Positions 17,507 to 26,379 are shown, counted from the stretch's first letter. The stretch: DNA of 64,000 bases from Actinomycetes bacterium (GCA_025360105.1 JANYCT010000033.1:58631-122630), one strand, 5' to 3'. Numbers and translations are program-made. Notes: generated by a model not told the origin, from the letters alone.

Positions 17507-18445
17507 TCAGTTGCTCTTGCCCAACGGGAATGCGTCGACGCCTGTGTATACGCCGCCCTGCAGTGCGCCGCGGGTCTCGAGGATCTCACGCATCGTCTTG
17601 AGCACAGCGCGACTTGGGGCGCCTGGGGCCGGTCGGCGACGCTGCACCCAGCCCACCACGCGGCGGGGGAGCTCGGGAACGAGGATTCTCTTGAAGTCAC
17701 CCTTCACCCAACCGGGTACCGCCGTGGATGGAACGATCGCTGGACCGTAGCCCTCCATCGCGAGCGAGGTCAGCAATCGCACACCGTCGATTTCTGCCTG
17801 CGGTCGCAACGATGTGCCACACCCGGCGGCCGCCTTGTCGAGGATACGTCGCATCGCAGTGCCCTTCGGGGGTATCAGCAGCGGTTCGCTGGCCACCCGC
17901 ATGAGCGACAGTTCGTCCTCACTGGCCCACGGGTGGCTGTTGTGCACGATCACGATGAGGTCCTCGGCAAAGAGCGGCTCGACGGTGAGCTCGGGATCGT
18001 CAACAGGAAGATGTACGACGGCGGCGTCAAGGTAGCCGGCAACGAGGCGGGGGAGCAGCGTGGTGGTGCTGCCTTCGAACACGGTGACGTGTACGAGGGG
18101 GTGATCGGTAGACAGCGCGGGGAGCAGTTGCGGCATCAGCCACCGAGCCGTCGTGCCGATCACGCCGATTCGGGCGTCGCCACTCACCGAATCACCGCGG
18201 CTGGCCATGTCGGCGGAGATGTCGTCCATCTCGCGCAGGATGCGTCGGGCGCGTTCGACGACTTGACCACCGTCGTCGGTCAGCCCGCCACGCTGACGAT
18301 CCACCAGCGTGACACCCAGTTCCTTTTCAAGGCGCGAAATGTGTCCGGAAACGTTTGACTGCACGGTGTACAGCGCCCGAGCCGCCGAAGAGAACGATCC
18401 GTGGTCGGCGATCGCCACGAGCGCTGAAAGCTGTCGTAGATCCAT
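17507..18445 (-). CDS. LysR family transcriptional regulator
   Basis: 312 residues from ATG 18445 (MDLRQLSALVAIADHGSFSS); a TTG at 18451 would add two residues. N-terminal winged HTH at about 1-60 (QSNVSGHISRLEKELGVTL), then a two-lobe periplasmic-binding-like effector domain. A perfect palindrome lies just upstream and overlaps its -10, consistent with autorepression. Divergent from the 6C-like RNA and the HAD-IB/PlsC gene, so it might also control those; the inducer is unknown. Confidence 0.9.
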   Translation of the reverse strand: MDLRQLSALVAIADHGSFSSAARALYTVQSNVSGHISRLEKELGVTLVDRQRGGLTDDGGQVVERARRILREMDDISADMASRGDSVSGDARIGVIGTTARWLMPQLLPALSTDHPLVHVTVFEGSTTTLLPRLVAGYLDAAVVHLPVDDPELTVEPLFAEDLIVIVHNSHPWASEDELSLMRVASEPLLIPPKGTAMRRILDKAAAGCGTSLRPQAEIDGVRLLTSLAMEGYGPAIVPSTAVPGWVKGDFKRILVPELPRRVVGWVQRRRPAPGAPSRAVLKTMREILETRGALQGGVYTGVDAFPLGKSN

Positions 18446-18453
18446 CTCCAAAA

Positions 18454-18470
18454 AAGATAGCGTCTATCTT
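18454..18470. promoter_or_regulatory. Palindromic operator, probable LysR-type box with embedded -10
   Basis: AAGATAG-CGT-CTATCTT, a perfect 7+3+7 palindrome containing the ATAG/CTAT arms typical of LysR regulators. Read on the minus strand it includes TATCTT, 8 nt before the lysR ATG at 18445. Confidence 0.6.
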
Positions 18471-18480
18471 CAAGTTCTGC

Positions 18481-18509
18481 TTGCAAGATCACTCATTCAC
18501 GTGCATACT
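18481..18509 (+). promoter_or_regulatory. Sigma-70-type promoter of the 6C-like small RNA
   Basis: -35 TTGCAA (18481-18486), 17-bp spacer, -10 CATACT (18504-18509). The predicted transcript start is about 18516, ten bases before the first hairpin. Confidence 0.6.
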
Positions 18510-18515
18510 TTCACT

Positions 18516-18640
18516 TGTCATCGAAGCGACTTGTTCCCCCAACAAGTTGCTCGACAAGAACCCACCAAGTCACTTCCCCCAAGTGGCTGGGTTCCACGGT
18601 TGAGAGGTCCCGCTTCCCCCAAGCGGGACCTTTCCCGTTT
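18516..18640 (+). ncRNA. 6C-like small RNA with three CCCCC-loop hairpins
   Basis: Three consecutive hairpins share the apex TT-CCCCC-AA, with CCCCC runs at 18536, 18576 and 18616: exactly 40-nt spacing. Hairpin 1 pairs 18526-18535 with 18541-18550 (10 bp, one G-U). Hairpin 2 pairs 18568-18575 with 18581-18588 and GAACCC (18558-18563) with GGGTTC (18589-18594) around a bulge. Hairpin 3 pairs GGTCCCGCTT with AAGCGGGACC perfectly and ends in a T-rich tail. C-rich loops and a HAD-IB gene just downstream match the actinobacterial 6C RNA (Rfam family; B11/ncRv13660Ac in M. tuberculosis, beside Rv3661, as I recall), which base-pairs with G-rich target sites. Known 6C RNAs have two C-rich loops; here there are three. 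Confidence 0.75.
18606..18640 (+). terminator. Intrinsic-type terminator of the 6C-like RNA (third hairpin)
   Basis: Perfect 10-bp GC-rich stem with CCCCC loop followed by TTTCCCGTTTT. It appears to be both a regulatory C-loop and the 3' terminator. Confidence 0.55.
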
Positions 18641-18645
18641 TCGCC

Positions 18646-18651
18646 TACGAT
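18646..18651 (+). promoter_or_regulatory. -10 box of the HAD-IB/PlsC gene
   Basis: TACGAT, 6 nt before the ATG at 18658; suggests a separate leaderless mRNA downstream of the small RNA terminator. Confidence 0.45.
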
Positions 18652-18657
18652 GTGACG

Positions 18658-20124
18658 ATGAGTCCTACCACGCGACCCCGGTCCAACGCATCGAATCCCC
18701 ACGGTGGTGCGGCGTTTTTCGATCTCGACCGAACGTTGCTTGCGGGCGCATCGGGTGAGGTGTTCAGCGCGGCGATGAAAACCGCCGGATTGATCAATCG
18801 CAACATCCCCGGTGAGAAGCTCTTGTTTAGCCTGTTCAACACCATCGGCGAAACGCTGCCCAGCATGGCGCTGGCGCGCCAGGCCGTCACCATGGCCAAG
18901 GGCCGGTCGCGTCAGGCCGTGCAGGACGCAGCCGAATCAGTTGCCAGGCAACTCGCCGAGATGGTGCAGCCCTTGGCGGGCGCCTTGTTCGAGGAGCATC
19001 GCGCCGCAGGTCGGCCCGTGGTGCTTGCAACCACCACGCCGTACGACCTTGTCAAGCCGTTCGCCGACCTGCTCGGCCTCGACGATGTCGTGGCCACCCG
19101 GTACACGGTGAACGCCGACGGCACCTACGACGGAACGTTGTCTGGTCCATTCGTGTGGAGTTCGGGCAAATTGGCCGCCGTGCAGGAATGGGCGCAGCGC
19201 AACGGCATCGACATGGCCAAAAGCTTTGCCTATAGCGACAGCGTGTACGACACCCCGCTCCTCGCCGCCGTGGGAAATCCCTTCGTCGTGAATCCGGATC
19301 CGCGTATGGTGTTGATGGCTGCCGCGCGGCGGTGGCCGGTGATACGTCTCGATGTGCCGTCCGGAGGTGCAAAGGTGCCGGTGATCGGTCTCGAACTTCA
19401 GAAGCTGGCACTGGCGTTCACGCACCCGATGTTCTTCCCGTATGCGCGATTCGAAATGAGCGGCATCGAGAACATCCCCGCAACGGGCCCCGCCATTTTG
19501 TGTGGTAACCATCGCAGCTACTTCGACGTGGCAGCGATGGCGCTGGCGATCTCCAAGACGGGTCGAACCGTGCGCTTCCTCGGTAAGAAAGAGGTTTTCG
19601 ACGCTCCACTCATTGGCCAGATCGCCTCTGCAATGGGTGGTATCCGGGTCGAACGAGGCACGGGCAGCGACGGCCCACTGCAGGCAGCGGCCGAAGCGCT
19701 CGAGGCCGGCGACATCGTCGCGATCATGCCCCAGGGCACTATTCCGCGAGGCATCGAATTTTTCGATCCCGTCCTGCACGGTCGTTGGGGCGCGGCACGG
19801 CTGGCTGCCATGACCAAGGTTCCGGTCATTCCGGTGGGATTGTGGGGTACCGAGAAGGTCTGGCCACGCAATGCCCGCCTCCCCGCCGTGCTCAACGTCG
19901 TCGACCCGCCATTGGTCACCATTAACGTGGGGGCCCCGGTCGAGATGAAGTACCGCAGCCAGGATGCCGACACCAAGAAACTGATGAAGGCCATCTCAGC
20001 GCTGCTGCCTCCGCAGGGTCGAGCCAAGCATGTCCCCACCGACGAGGAACTGGCCGCCACCTTGCCAGCGGGTTATCAGGGTGATCCGCGGGCACATTAC
20101 GTTCGCCGGCCCGGAACGGACTGA
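18658..20124 (+). CDS. Bifunctional HAD-IB phosphatase / 1-acylglycerol-3-phosphate acyltransferase
   Basis: 488 residues with two domains. About 15-235: HAD-IB hydrolase (FFDLDRTLLAG motif I, VLATTTPYD motif II, SFAYSDSVYDTPLL motif IV; SerB-like). About 250-470: PlsC acyltransferase with NHRSYFD (NHx4D catalytic), FLGKKEVFD, GGIRVERG and IMPQGTIPRG. Together they could couple acyl transfer to lysophosphatidate with a phosphatase step in phospholipid synthesis at the membrane. Fusions of this kind occur in mycobacteria. An alternative GTG at 18652 adds two residues. Confidence 0.88.
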   Translation: MSPTTRPRSNASNPHGGAAFFDLDRTLLAGASGEVFSAAMKTAGLINRNIPGEKLLFSLFNTIGETLPSMALARQAVTMAKGRSRQAVQDAAESVARQLAEMVQPLAGALFEEHRAAGRPVVLATTTPYDLVKPFADLLGLDDVVATRYTVNADGTYDGTLSGPFVWSSGKLAAVQEWAQRNGIDMAKSFAYSDSVYDTPLLAAVGNPFVVNPDPRMVLMAAARRWPVIRLDVPSGGAKVPVIGLELQKLALAFTHPMFFPYARFEMSGIENIPATGPAILCGNHRSYFDVAAMALAISKTGRTVRFLGKKEVFDAPLIGQIASAMGGIRVERGTGSDGPLQAAAEALEAGDIVAIMPQGTIPRGIEFFDPVLHGRWGAARLAAMTKVPVIPVGLWGTEKVWPRNARLPAVLNVVDPPLVTINVGAPVEMKYRSQDADTKKLMKAISALLPPQGRAKHVPTDEELAATLPAGYQGDPRAHYVRRPGTD

Positions 20125-20577
20125 ATGACCATGTCGAACCAGAACCGCATCGCTCTGCTCCATGGTCCCAATCTCAATCTGCTCGGTCAACGCGAGCCCG
20201 ATATATACGGCACGGCAACGTTGCAGGACTACGTCGACGCTGCCAGTTCCGCGGCAAGAGCATTCGGCCTGACCATCGAAGCGTTGCAGAGCAATCATGA
20301 AGGTGCCCTCGTCGACGCCATTCATACCGCCCGCAACGATGCCGCAGCGATCATCATCAACCCTGGTGCCTTCACGCACTATGCCTGGAGTCTGCACGAT
20401 GCCCTCGCCGCGTTTGGTGGCCCGGTGATCGAGGTGCACATCTCGAACCCGAACGCTCGCGAGCCGTGGCGGCATACGAGCGTGGTGTCGCCCGTGGCTA
20501 CGGGCACCATTGCCGGACTGGGGATACACGGCTACGAGCTGGCCGTGCAGGCCGTAGCCCGATGGCTGGGTCGATGA
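20125..20577 (+). CDS. aroQ: 3-dehydroquinate dehydratase, type II
   Basis: 150 residues, the small dodecameric type II enzyme. LLHGPNLNLLGQREPDIYG carries the conserved Asn/Arg/Tyr catalytic segment, NPGAFTHYAWSLHDAL the Asn and substrate-binding part, and EVHISNPNAREPWRHTSVVS the catalytic His. Dehydrates 3-dehydroquinate to 3-dehydroshikimate in the shikimate pathway. It starts right after the preceding stop and overlaps the downstream peptidase (ATGA). No other aro gene is in the window. Confidence 0.96.
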   Translation: MTMSNQNRIALLHGPNLNLLGQREPDIYGTATLQDYVDAASSAARAFGLTIEALQSNHEGALVDAIHTARNDAAAIIINPGAFTHYAWSLHDALAAFGGPVIEVHISNPNAREPWRHTSVVSPVATGTIAGLGIHGYELAVQAVARWLGR

Positions 20578-21698
20578 ATTCCCCCGAGCTCGCCGCGCTG
20601 GAATATGCCTCGCGGGCCCCCAAAGTACTGTCCGCGCTCGACGGCTTTCACACCGATGCGCTGCTTGTCACCAGCGTCACCAACATTCGTTGGCTCACCG
20701 GTTTTACTGGGTCGAGTGCCTGGTTGCTCGTCGCACACGACGGGCTCACGCTCATCACCGATGGCCGCTACGGCGATCAGGCGCGCGAGCAGACGATGGC
20801 TGCTGGCGTCGCGACGCGCATTGCCGTGGGCGCCACCCGTTCAGCGCAGATCGCACATCTGGCCGCAGCCGTAACCGCTTCGACGCGGCTCGGCTTTGAA
20901 GCCGCGCACCTCAGCTTCGCCGACTACGCCACGCTTTCCACGACGGCCGAGGCCCACTGGGTGCCCACCAGCGGAGCGATCGAGGCGCTGCGGCGCACCA
21001 AGGATCGCGGCGAACTCGACCGTATGGCGCACGCAGCGGCAATCGCCGACCGCGCGCTCGCTGCTGCAGTACCGGCGCTGTTTGACGAGCCAACCGAGAT
21101 CGAGTTCCGCGATGCGCTCGAGGCGGCGATGCGCAGTTATGGCGCACACGCACCGAGTTTCGACACGATCATTGCGGCAGGAGCTAATGCGGCCATGCCC
21201 CACCATGCTCCCGACGAGACTCGCATTGTGGAGGGCATGACCGTGGTCGTCGATTTTGGTGCGTTGTTCGAGGGCTACCACAGCGACATGACGCGCACCT
21301 TCACGATTGGCGATCCCACTCCGATGCAAGCAGAGGTGTACGGAGTCGTACTCGCTGCCCAGACCGCCGGAGTCGCTGCCGTATCGCCAGGTAGCGGCGG
21401 TCGATCCATCGACGACCTGTGCCGCAGCCGCATTGTCTCAGCGGGCTGGGGCGAGTGGTTCAACCATGGCACCGGACATGGCGTCGGTCTACAAATCCAT
21501 GAATCGCCGTGGCTCACCCAAAGCTTCGACGACACACTTCAGGTCGCCGACGTGGTGACTGTGGAACCGGGCGTCTATCGTAGAGACTTCGGCGGCGTTC
21601 GAATCGAAGACATGGTGGTGGTTACCACCAACGGATGCCAGCCGCTCACCAAGACGCCCAAGGATTCGCCATGCCTGCCATCACCACCAACGAACTGA
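20574..21698 (+). CDS. Xaa-Pro aminopeptidase (M24 family)
   Basis: 374 residues: N-terminal creatinase-like domain ([20 protein letters not shown]), then the pita-bread M24 domain. Metal ligands are seen in [19 protein letters not shown] (two Asp), [10 protein letters not shown] (His), VEPGVYR (Glu) and GGVRIED (Glu). Cleaves N-terminal residues before proline. Gene order aroQ-pepP-efp-nusB is common in Gram-positive bacteria. ATG 20574 overlaps the aroQ stop; ATG 20562 is an alternative. Confidence 0.92.
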   Translation: MNSPELAALEYASRAPKVLSALDGFHTDALLVTSVTNIRWLTGFTGSSAWLLVAHDGLTLITDGRYGDQAREQTMAAGVATRIAVGATRSAQIAHLAAAVTASTRLGFEAAHLSFADYATLSTTAEAHWVPTSGAIEALRRTKDRGELDRMAHAAAIADRALAAAVPALFDEPTEIEFRDALEAAMRSYGAHAPSFDTIIAAGANAAMPHHAPDETRIVEGMTVVVDFGALFEGYHSDMTRTFTIGDPTPMQAEVYGVVLAAQTAGVAAVSPGSGGRSIDDLCRSRIVSAGWGEWFNHGTGHGVGLQIHESPWLTQSFDDTLQVADVVTVEPGVYRRDFGGVRIEDMVVVTTNGCQPLTKTPKDSPCLPSPPTN

Positions 21699-22234
21699 AG
21701 AACGGGATCACCCTCGAACTCGACAACGGCCTGTTCCAGGTCGTCGAGTTCCAACACGTCAAGCCCGGTAAGGGTGGAGCGTTTGTTCGCACCAAGATCC
21801 GCAACCTGCGTAATGGCGCAGTGATCGAAAAGACCTTCAACGCCGGCATCCGCGTCGAGCAGGCGATCATCGATCGCAGCGACATGCAATTCCTGTATCG
21901 CGATGGCGACGACTATGTGTTCATGGACACCGCGACCTACGATCAGATGACCGTGCCGCCCAAGGCCCTCGGAGATGCTGCCGACTACATGGTGGAATCG
22001 ATGATGGCCACCATCGCCACGTATCAGGGTGAAATCGTCAGCGTCGAGATCGCGGCATCCGTCGAACTCAACATTGCCGACACCGATCCCGGTGTGCAAG
22101 GCGACCGAGTGAGCGGCGCCCGCAAACCCGCCACGCTCGAGACCGGCAAGGTCATTCAGGTTCCGCTCTTCATTAACCCGGGTGACCGCGTCAAGGTCGA
22201 TACACGCACCGGCGATTACATGACGCGGGTCTGA
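21671..22234 (+). CDS. efp: Elongation factor P
   Basis: 187 residues, three OB-like/KOW domains as expected. The loop [14 protein letters not shown] places Lys34 at the tip that enters the ribosome to relieve stalling at polyproline. The C-terminal signature region [17 protein letters not shown] is present. ATG 21671 is chosen because the family starts there; the gene overlaps the peptidase 3' end by 28 bp, indicating translational coupling. Confidence 0.96.
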   Translation: MPAITTNELKNGITLELDNGLFQVVEFQHVKPGKGGAFVRTKIRNLRNGAVIEKTFNAGIRVEQAIIDRSDMQFLYRDGDDYVFMDTATYDQMTVPPKALGDAADYMVESMMATIATYQGEIVSVEIAASVELNIADTDPGVQGDRVSGARKPATLETGKVIQVPLFINPGDRVKVDTRTGDYMTRV

Positions 22235-22239
22235 GCACC

Positions 22240-22662
22240 ATGGCACGCCGTATCCGCCAGGACGGCGACGAAGACGAACGATCCGACGCCCGGGAGCGGG
22301 CGTTGATCCTGTTGTACGAAGCTGAATCCAAGTCGATGGCACCCACCGATGTGGTCGACGCACAGGTGTTACCCGTGGACGACCTCACCCAGATGCTCAT
22401 TGCCGGAGTCGAACAACACGGACGCGACATCGACGATCTCATTGCCAGCCACTCAAAGGGCTGGACGCTCCAGCGCATGCCGACCATCGATCGCAACGTT
22501 TTACGCATCGGCATCTTCGAACTGATGGGCCGGCCCGAGGTACCTGTGGCAGTCGTCATCGACGAAGCCGTCGAGCTTGCCAAGCGCTTCTCCACTGACG
22601 ATTCCGGACGATTCGTCAATGGTGTGCTTTCGGCAATCGCTCCTAAGGTGCGCGCGGCTTAG
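22240..22662 (+). CDS. nusB: Transcription antitermination factor NusB
   Basis: 140 residues, all-helical NusB fold: RRIRQDGDEDERSDARERAL contains the basic start, and VVIDEAVELAKRFSTDDSGR leading into FVNGVLSAI is the family C-terminal signature. Binds boxA of the rRNA leader with NusE; a boxA-like site exists in this same window at 63402. Five bases after efp, clearly in the same operon. Confidence 0.95.
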   Translation: MARRIRQDGDEDERSDARERALILLYEAESKSMAPTDVVDAQVLPVDDLTQMLIAGVEQHGRDIDDLIASHSKGWTLQRMPTIDRNVLRIGIFELMGRPEVPVAVVIDEAVELAKRFSTDDSGRFVNGVLSAIAPKVRAA

Positions 22663-22679
22663 CAACACGTCGCGGTTGC

Positions 22680-22685
22680 TAGCGT
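22680..22685 (+). promoter_or_regulatory. Extended -10 box of the first GT-C-like gene
   Basis: TTGCTAGCGT provides a TGn extended -10 (TAGCGT) 8 nt before the ATG at 22694. The identical TGCTAGCGT occurs before pyrR. Confidence 0.42.
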
Positions 22686-22693
22686 CTCCGTCG

Positions 22694-24187
22694 ATGCCCA
22701 CGACCGCACCAGATTCTGACGCCGCGGCCGACGTGTCTGACGCGTCCGAGCACATCACGCACTCCGAGCAAGCGACACAGCCTGAATACGCGACTTCGTT
22801 CGCGCGATGGATGAATCGGGCGGTGTGGCCGCGCCTGACGGACTCGCGCTGGATCTCCACGGCCACAGGTGTGATCGCGACGCTTGGATTGTTGTTCTTC
22901 GTCGTGCGCACCCTTGGCGCCTCGTGGCCAGGGCAGTTCAAGATCTTCTTCCCCGACTCGTTCTCGTTCATCAACGCGGCCAGGCTGACCCCGTTCTCGC
23001 CCGCGTTTTACGCAGCCGAGCGGCCGATTGCATTTCCGACCCTGCTGTTCCTGCTCGGGCGGAGCACTGTGGTGACGATAGTGGTGCAGACCTTTTTGTA
23101 CGGGTTGGCATACCTGTTCGCTGTTCGTGTGGCGTGTCGGATTCTTTGCCAAGCTGAGGCCCGCCTCCTCGCCGGGCTGCTGATAGTTCTGATCGGGCTT
23201 GAACCGCGTTTCGCGTTGTGGAACACGCACATCTTGAGCGAGTCGCTAGGGATGACGCTCGCCGTTGTGTCGGTGTCGATGTGGTGGCGCTTCTCGGCCG
23301 ATCCAACTGTCGCTCGTCTGCGATGGGCCGGTGTTGCGACCATTGCGTGGCTCACGGCGCGCGACTCGAACGTACCGCCTTGGGCGTTAGTTGGCGTGCC
23401 CGCGTTGTTGCTCGCGTCGTTGCTCTGGAAGAGCGCCGAAACTGACCTGCGCAAAGCGCTGCGCCACTGGGGTGTCATCACGCTCGTGGTATGTCTCGGG
23501 GTGGGATTGACCCAATCGGCGAATGGCCGCAACCGGTACGCAACGTTGAACAATGTCGGACTCAGAGTGCTCCCCGAGAAGGAACTGACCAACTGGTTCG
23601 TGGATCAAGGAATGCCGATGAGCGACGCTTTGGTGGAACGCACCGGTTTCAGTAGCTTCGACAACAACTGGAAGATGCTCAACAGCCCCGATCTCGAGTC
23701 GTTCCGCTCGTGGGCCCGCAGCAGTGGGCAGCGCCAGATGCTCGAGTCGTATGTGCGTTTCGCGCCGCATTGGGTCAGCACGCTCTACCGTGATCTGCCG
23801 ATCTTGCTGAGCAGTGACCAATCATCGTACGACGCATTTCATGTGGCGAAGCGACTGCCGGCCGCAATGCCATGGCAGATCGGTGGCCCCACCTCTCGCG
23901 CCGGATTACTGATGTGGTCGCTTCTGGCGTGCGCCGGCCTGGCTCTGACAGCGCGGCGGCGTGGCTTGCAGTCCATCGTGTTGGCTCTCCTGCTTGCATC
24001 GACGTTCGTCGATCTCTACATGGCCTATGTCGGCGACTCGGTGGAAGTGCAACGACATATGGTGGGCCCGCTGTCACGCATGGCCTTGATCATGGCGATC
24101 TGCGTCTGCCTCGGCGTCGACACCCTGCTCGACGACGCTCGACGCCGCGCTGTCGAGGCTCGTCGCGACAAGGTGGCCGGAGAGTGA
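22694..24187 (+). CDS. Polytopic membrane protein, GT-C glycosyltransferase-like
   Basis: 497 residues: a soluble acidic N-terminus of about 60 residues, then about ten membrane segments. Between TM1 and TM2, FFPDSFSFINAARLTPFSP with ERPIAFPTLLFLLG resembles the acidic first-loop motif of GT-C lipid-sugar-dependent glycosyltransferases. The gene is stop-start coupled (GTGA) to a second, larger membrane protein. Presumably envelope polysaccharide or protein glycosylation, but no specific family is recognised. The pair interrupts the usual nusB-pyrR adjacency. Confidence 0.65.
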   Translation: MPTTAPDSDAAADVSDASEHITHSEQATQPEYATSFARWMNRAVWPRLTDSRWISTATGVIATLGLLFFVVRTLGASWPGQFKIFFPDSFSFINAARLTPFSPAFYAAERPIAFPTLLFLLGRSTVVTIVVQTFLYGLAYLFAVRVACRILCQAEARLLAGLLIVLIGLEPRFALWNTHILSESLGMTLAVVSVSMWWRFSADPTVARLRWAGVATIAWLTARDSNVPPWALVGVPALLLASLLWKSAETDLRKALRHWGVITLVVCLGVGLTQSANGRNRYATLNNVGLRVLPEKELTNWFVDQGMPMSDALVERTGFSSFDNNWKMLNSPDLESFRSWARSSGQRQMLESYVRFAPHWVSTLYRDLPILLSSDQSSYDAFHVAKRLPAAMPWQIGGPTSRAGLLMWSLLACAGLALTARRRGLQSIVLALLLASTFVDLYMAYVGDSVEVQRHMVGPLSRMALIMAICVCLGVDTLLDDARRRAVEARRDKVAGE

Positions 24188-26346
24188 GCACGCCTACTCA
24201 GTCGTCGGTGCGCAACCGCTGGTCCCAGCTGTTCTTGTTCTCCACGGTGTTTGTCGTCGGTGCGATGGTGGTTGCGGCCCTCTTCCACAACGAATTCCGA
24301 TCGCAGAACTGGGATCCACAGCAGACCCGGGACTACGTCGAACGCACCATTCGTTACGGTGGCACGTTCTACGAGAACGGACTACTGAACAAAGGCCCGC
24401 TCGAGCCGATGGTGTATCGGATTGCCGCCTTGGTCACCACGTGGGATGGATTCTGGTACGCGATCTCGTTCTTCATCCTCATCGTCAGCGGCCTCATTGC
24501 ATGGGCAGCGAGCAGCACCGTTCGCGCGGTTGGTGGGCACCGGCTGCTCGGTGTCGCGGTGGGCATCGCAGTGTTCTTCCACTTCGCACTCGGCAAGGCC
24601 GACTATGCGGGCGTGCTGTACAGCCGGAACATGGTTGTTGGTCTGTTCGCTGGGGCATGGATCATCGCGCTGTCTCGCCGCTCATGGGAGGCGCGCCGCG
24701 CTCGATGGTCAGCGCTTGCGGTTGGCGTGCTCTTGGGCCTGGCGATGCAGACGCTGTTCGTCTCAGCCATTGCGGCATTCGCCGTGGGGCTCCTCGCTTG
24801 GAACGCCCTCGATGACATCGACGACGACGCGCTGTATCGGCGCTGTCGGCGCACATTGGTGGTCACTCCGATCGTGGTGACGGTGGCGGCACCGGCCTAC
24901 TACCTGCTACGCGGGCGCATCCAAGAGTTTTGGAGTGGGTGGTGGACATACGCCAAGTACCAGAACACCGGCACGGGTCGAAGCCTGGCCAACCAACTCG
25001 TCTACGGCCGCGACGTGATCTTGCGCTACTACCGCAGTTGGCCGGTATCGCTCGTGATTGTCGTGTCCTTTCTGGTGTGCACTGTGGCGCTATGGCGCAC
25101 GTTCGATCGCCGCGAGCGCACCATCCATCTCAGCCTCACCGTGTGGTTCATCGGAGCGTGGACCGAGTTGGTCATGAGTCAGCGGTACTCGTCGCACTAC
25201 TTTTCGATTCTTGCCCTTCCGACAGCCTTGATGGCCGCCACCATCATTGGTCATGCCTACCGACTTCTCCGGCGTGAGCGAGGCGAGTTCCGCAGCGTCG
25301 TGGCTTGGCCCTTGATCGCCGGATTGCTCTCGATCGTCGCGATGGGTGGAGGCCACTTCAACCTCGGCCTGCAGGCCGCGAGCAGTTTCAGCTCGGTGCA
25401 TAACACCGCACTCGCCCGTCAGACTGCGGAACCCGGTAAGCAACGCACAGTGCGGGCCACGCTCGACCTGGTCTCGCACGCCGACGACCCACTGTTGGCA
25501 TGGACCGAGTTTCCCTGGACATACCTCAACTATCACCGCGTCGCTGCGACGCGTTGGATCTGGAAAAGCTTCATGATGGGCCAGATCTATCTCGGCCGCA
25601 CCGGTCCGCAGTACGTGCTCCCCAAGACGTGGGAATGGTTCGCCGACGACATGCGCGAGGCACACCCTGCTGCGTTCCTCGAGGAGACGGCGATGCCGAT
25701 GGCCTCTGGGAACCCGTTTGCTGACTACGTACACGCGAATTTCACGAAGGCCTTCGCAGGAACCGATTACAACATCTATCTTCGCAATGACCAGGCAGAC
25801 GCCGTGCTGCGCGGCGACGCCGGTCGGGCGCTGACCCCGAATCGTGCGCTCGGCCAAGCATCGAACTGGGTCGCCGGCAGCGGGCGGGCTACGCTCGCTG
25901 CCGACGCTGTTCCCTCCGTCGATGACGTGCTCGAACTCAGTCCATCGTTGTGCACCAGGGTGTCGGGCACCTATACGGCAGCGCCGGGAGCAGGCGGGTC
26001 GTTCCTGTCGTTCCGATTCGATGGCCCGAGCAACACCGATGAGACGATGCGTCTGAATATTGCTGATACGGAGGTTTTCTCGGGCAACGACGCCACGGTG
26101 TTCGATTCGGTGATCCTCGACCCAACGAAAGTCGATACGGCCCAGGCCGCACCAGCCGACACAGCGAGCCATGCCTTTGCCGTCGTGGTTGGCGCCCAAT
26201 CAGCCGCGTTGGTGGTCGATGGGCAGATTCGAGCCGCGGTGCGTCTCCCAAAGCCGGCGCGACTCTCTCTGGAGATGCGCAATGGAGGGGTGGCCTTGGG
26301 TGATTTGCAAGTGGGTGCACCACCTCCCGACAGCGGATGCAAATGA
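24184..26346 (+). CDS. Polytopic membrane protein with C-terminal beta-sandwich, GT-C-like
   Basis: 720 residues: about ten membrane segments to residue ~400, then ~320 exported residues. First-loop motif NWDPQQTRDYVERTIRYGG and NGLLNKGPLEPMVYRIA is GT-C-like (charged loop plus N-K-G-P-L-E-P). The C-terminal 130 residues (SGTYTAAPGAGGSFLSFRFD to GGVALGDLQVGAPP) look like a beta-sandwich of the LamG/carbohydrate-binding type. Starts at GTG 24184 overlapping the previous stop. Function not established; likely acts with its neighbour at the cell surface. Confidence 0.62.
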   Translation: MSTPTQSSVRNRWSQLFLFSTVFVVGAMVVAALFHNEFRSQNWDPQQTRDYVERTIRYGGTFYENGLLNKGPLEPMVYRIAALVTTWDGFWYAISFFILIVSGLIAWAASSTVRAVGGHRLLGVAVGIAVFFHFALGKADYAGVLYSRNMVVGLFAGAWIIALSRRSWEARRARWSALAVGVLLGLAMQTLFVSAIAAFAVGLLAWNALDDIDDDALYRRCRRTLVVTPIVVTVAAPAYYLLRGRIQEFWSGWWTYAKYQNTGTGRSLANQLVYGRDVILRYYRSWPVSLVIVVSFLVCTVALWRTFDRRERTIHLSLTVWFIGAWTELVMSQRYSSHYFSILALPTALMAATIIGHAYRLLRRERGEFRSVVAWPLIAGLLSIVAMGGGHFNLGLQAASSFSSVHNTALARQTAEPGKQRTVRATLDLVSHADDPLLAWTEFPWTYLNYHRVAATRWIWKSFMMGQIYLGRTGPQYVLPKTWEWFADDMREAHPAAFLEETAMPMASGNPFADYVHANFTKAFAGTDYNIYLRNDQADAVLRGDAGRALTPNRALGQASNWVAGSGRATLAADAVPSVDDVLELSPSLCTRVSGTYTAAPGAGGSFLSFRFDGPSNTDETMRLNIADTEVFSGNDATVFDSVILDPTKVDTAQAAPADTASHAFAVVVGAQSAALVVDGQIRAAVRLPKPARLSLEMRNGGVALGDLQVGAPPPDSGCK

Positions 26347-26363
26347 GGACCGCTCTCGACTGC

Positions 26364-26369
26364 TAGCGT
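26364..26369 (+). promoter_or_regulatory. Extended -10 box, probable promoter of the pyr operon
   Basis: CTGCTAGCGT has a TGn extended -10 TAGCGT. The transcript would start near 26376, about 10 nt before the PyrR-binding loop. Confidence 0.45.
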
Positions 26370-26379
26370 ACGTGTGCCG

